From: Acidithiobacillus ferrooxidans ATCC 23270
GTDB lineage: Bacteria > Pseudomonadota > Gammaproteobacteria > Acidithiobacillales > Acidithiobacillaceae
Length of the DNA stretch: 64,000 nt
Assembly (NCBI RefSeq): GCF_000021485.1
Contig: NC_011761.1
Span: 2,076,001 to 2,140,000, forward strand
Reading direction: 5' to 3'
The notes beneath the pieces were generated by a model. It ran no database searches, was not told the origin of the DNA, and worked only from the letters and a program-made list of their open reading frames with translations. Shown here one piece after another: positions 62,528-64,000 of the stretch. The position numbers and the translations under genes were made by a program. Within the stretch, counting starts at the first letter, position 1. Each line of letters begins with the position of its first letter.

Positions 62528-64000
62528 GGTTGTGATTTCCACCAATTGTTGCAACATTCCATCAAATAATGCTACAAACATATACGGTGAGGCTGTCCCA
62601 CGGCAGAAACTAAAGATTAGTAACAGAAGACAATCAAAGTATGAAAATTTTCGACTTCGAACCCATCGAGCCTCAATCAGATCTACTTGTGATGGATTCG
62701 CTAAGAGGTCATCCGTTCGCCGATCGTCAAAGAGCGGTTATGTGGTATGGTGCCATTCACCAAAATAAAAATGACCGTTCACAGCCCCTGGCAACTGTTC
62801 TTTTCCATGATGTTAATGATGGCAGATTCTATGGTGAATTCCGCTGCCGCAAAGTATCCGCACTGAATTTAGGGCTTCTCCCCATTGGTAGTGTTTGGTA
62901 TGAAGGAAGGATGGTTTCACAGGCTAGATTCATGACAAAGCAATTCAAGGTTGATTTTTCACATCGCGGGTGGGAATACTACACCTTAAATGGAGACAAA
63001 GAGCCTTTAGTTCCACCCAATGTTTATCCTCTGTTCTACCCCTGCAAGAATGATCTTGCCGGAAGTTGGATGCTAAAGTTCTTCCTTGGCAACGATCAAA
63101 TCCTTCTCATTCCATCTCTGGTGTTTTTTACGCGTTGCTATGGCAGTTCGGCTTTGCGCCGTCACTTCCTGACATTACCGTGGGCGGAGATAGAAAACAG
63201 ACTGTTCTCTAAATCTGAAGAACTAAACGGTGAAGAAGCAAATAATAATTGGGCAATTTTCTTACCCAGCACAGCGCACAAGTCTGATGTTCACATTCTT
63301 GCTCATATCAAGTATGACAACTATGCTGCGCTTCAGGTAAAACATATTGCTGCACAGGCTTTATCAAGCGATGAAAACAATCGGATTTTTCTAAAGGTAG
63401 CACCCTGGTTAACCCAAAAAGGTAAAATAAGTGTTTCAGGTTTTTACATTAGGGAAACAAAAACATTTCTTGCATTAAACATACTTGGTATTGGCCCTGA
63501 CAGATATCCGCCGTATCTAGTTTACAAGTACCACACAAAAACTACCAACTTACCAGAAGATGAATTTTCTTACCCATCTTCCTCGACCCAGACACCAAAC
63601 GATGAATATTCAGATCCAGAACTACTTGATAACAAATCACCGAGCATAAATAGCAGGTTAAAGAAGTTTTCAGAGCCAGATTTTGAATGGATCAATGAAC
63701 CAATTATTAAATCAAAAAAACTAGCGCGCGAACGTTTATCAAGGAAAAATAACAGCAAATCGGAAGATAAAAAATTAACAAACTTAGAAACTCCAACATC
63801 CGATGACACGTTTTCAACTAGCGAAGCTTACGGTTCTAGTGGCAATACCACAGAAGCACTAACACACAGCAAGCAACCAACAGAATCCATTGATAAATTA
63901 TGGTCATTATGGAAAGCTATCAATGATATTGCTGAAAAAAACAAAGAACACATCACAGCCGTATATCACTACGACATCACAAACGGATTTTGCAATTCAG
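62528..64000 (+). mobile_element. left end of an element inserted in comM, Tn7-like suspected
   Basis: From about 62528 comM homology stops and the DNA becomes AT-rich, quite unlike the preceding genes. The break lies in the GGC-GGT-GGT glycine codons. In Acinetobacter, AbaR-type islands (Tn6022-like, Tn7 superfamily) enter comM there with a five-base duplication ACCGC, the complement of GCGGT present here at 62523-62527. The new sequence contains TGT at 62531-62533 as a possible element end and a perfect palindrome TGTTGCAACA at 62547-62556. The other end, the transposase genes and a duplication are outside the window, so the assignment is partial. Confidence 0.55.
62641..64000 (+). CDS. large unknown protein, possibly TnsE-like (3' end outside window)
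   Basis: An open frame of 453 codons still running at the window edge, starting ATG at 62641 about 110 bases inside the suspected element end. The N-terminal 290 residues look like beta-rich globular sequence. VFFTRCYGSSALRRHFLTLP near residue 161 matches the pattern of the TnsE region LFLINSYFCRSCLSSTALQQ by eye, and DPELLDNKSPSINSRLKKFS later resembles the acidic-to-basic linker of TnsE. After residue 300 it is low-complexity and rich in Ser, Asn and Lys. TnsE directs Tn7 to replicating DNA and plasmids. The resemblance is weak and the alternative is an unrelated cargo gene. Confidence 0.4.
   Translation, partial: MKIFDFEPIEPQSDLLVMDSLRGHPFADRQRAVMWYGAIHQNKNDRSQPLATVLFHDVNDGRFYGEFRCRKVSALNLGLLPIGSVWYEGRMVSQARFMTKQFKVDFSHRGWEYYTLNGDKEPLVPPNVYPLFYPCKNDLAGSWMLKFFLGNDQILLIPSLVFFTRCYGSSALRRHFLTLPWAEIENRLFSKSEELNGEEANNNWAIFLPSTAHKSDVHILAHIKYDNYAALQVKHIAAQALSSDENNRIFLKVAPWLTQKGKISVSGFYIRETKTFLALNILGIGPDRYPPYLVYKYHTKTTNLPEDEFSYPSSSTQTPNDEYSDPELLDNKSPSINSRLKKFSEPDFEWINEPIIKSKKLARERLSRKNNSKSEDKKLTNLETPTSDDTFSTSEAYGSSGNTTEALTHSKQPTESIDKLWSLWKAINDIAEKNKEHITAVYHYDITNGFCNS

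Overview
The window looks like a chromosomal segment of a sulfur- or iron-oxidising acidophile of the Acidithiobacillus type. This is inferred from gene order and protein character; no species call is possible from the sequence alone. Most of it is ordinary, GC-rich housekeeping DNA, with one large defence island and the beginning of a second, AT-rich mobile region at the right edge.

Layout. 1-4.3 kb: the tail of a cytochrome b561, a DUF347 membrane protein, an MFS exporter and a LysR regulator, separated by gene-poor DNA. 4.7-11.9 kb: a CAT-anticodon tRNA and the macromolecular-synthesis operon rpsU-yqeY-mutS2-dnaG-rpoD, with a recognisable promoter at each end. 11.9-22.6 kb: a sigma factor, rdgB-rph, hemW, an orphan encapsulated-ferritin-like gene, a pseudouridine synthase, an EmrB-type exporter, a D,D-carboxypeptidase, a TauE/SafE permease and a methyltransferase. 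22.6-31.1 kb: tRNA-Ala(CGC), the operon dapA-bamC-purB-purC-purL and tRNA-Glu(CTC). 31.2-41.0 kb: hemolysin III, a Tat-exported amidase, then an arsR-RND efflux-DUF2892-rhodanese-glutaredoxin-thioredoxin cluster. The ArsR protein has two cysteines spaced as in persulfide sensors of the BigR/SqrR type.

41.2-54.2 kb: a defence island begins just beyond tRNA-Gly(CCC). Ten reading frames on the minus strand are chained by 1-8 nt overlaps: hsdR, an AlbA_2-type fragment, an unknown gene, hsdS, hamA, hamB, a 31-codon HsdS-tail relic, prrC, a small unknown gene and hsdM. One transcript would thus encode a type I restriction-modification system, a Hachiman-like helicase-nuclease pair and a PrrC-like anticodon nuclease. 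The hamA-hamB cassette lies between two copies of the HsdS C-terminal coding sequence, which suggests how it entered. This is the most unusual object in the window.

54.4-61.7 kb: ubiquinone-related genes (ubiD, two FAD hydroxylases, ubiK) with tcdA, tatD, an SCP2-domain protein and a leaderless PhnD-like protein. 61.7-64 kb: comM carries a one-base frameshift and is then cut inside its conserved triple-glycine stretch. From there on the DNA is AT-rich and holds a long open frame running off the window that resembles Tn7 TnsE weakly, so a Tn7-family element inserted in comM is the leading explanation.
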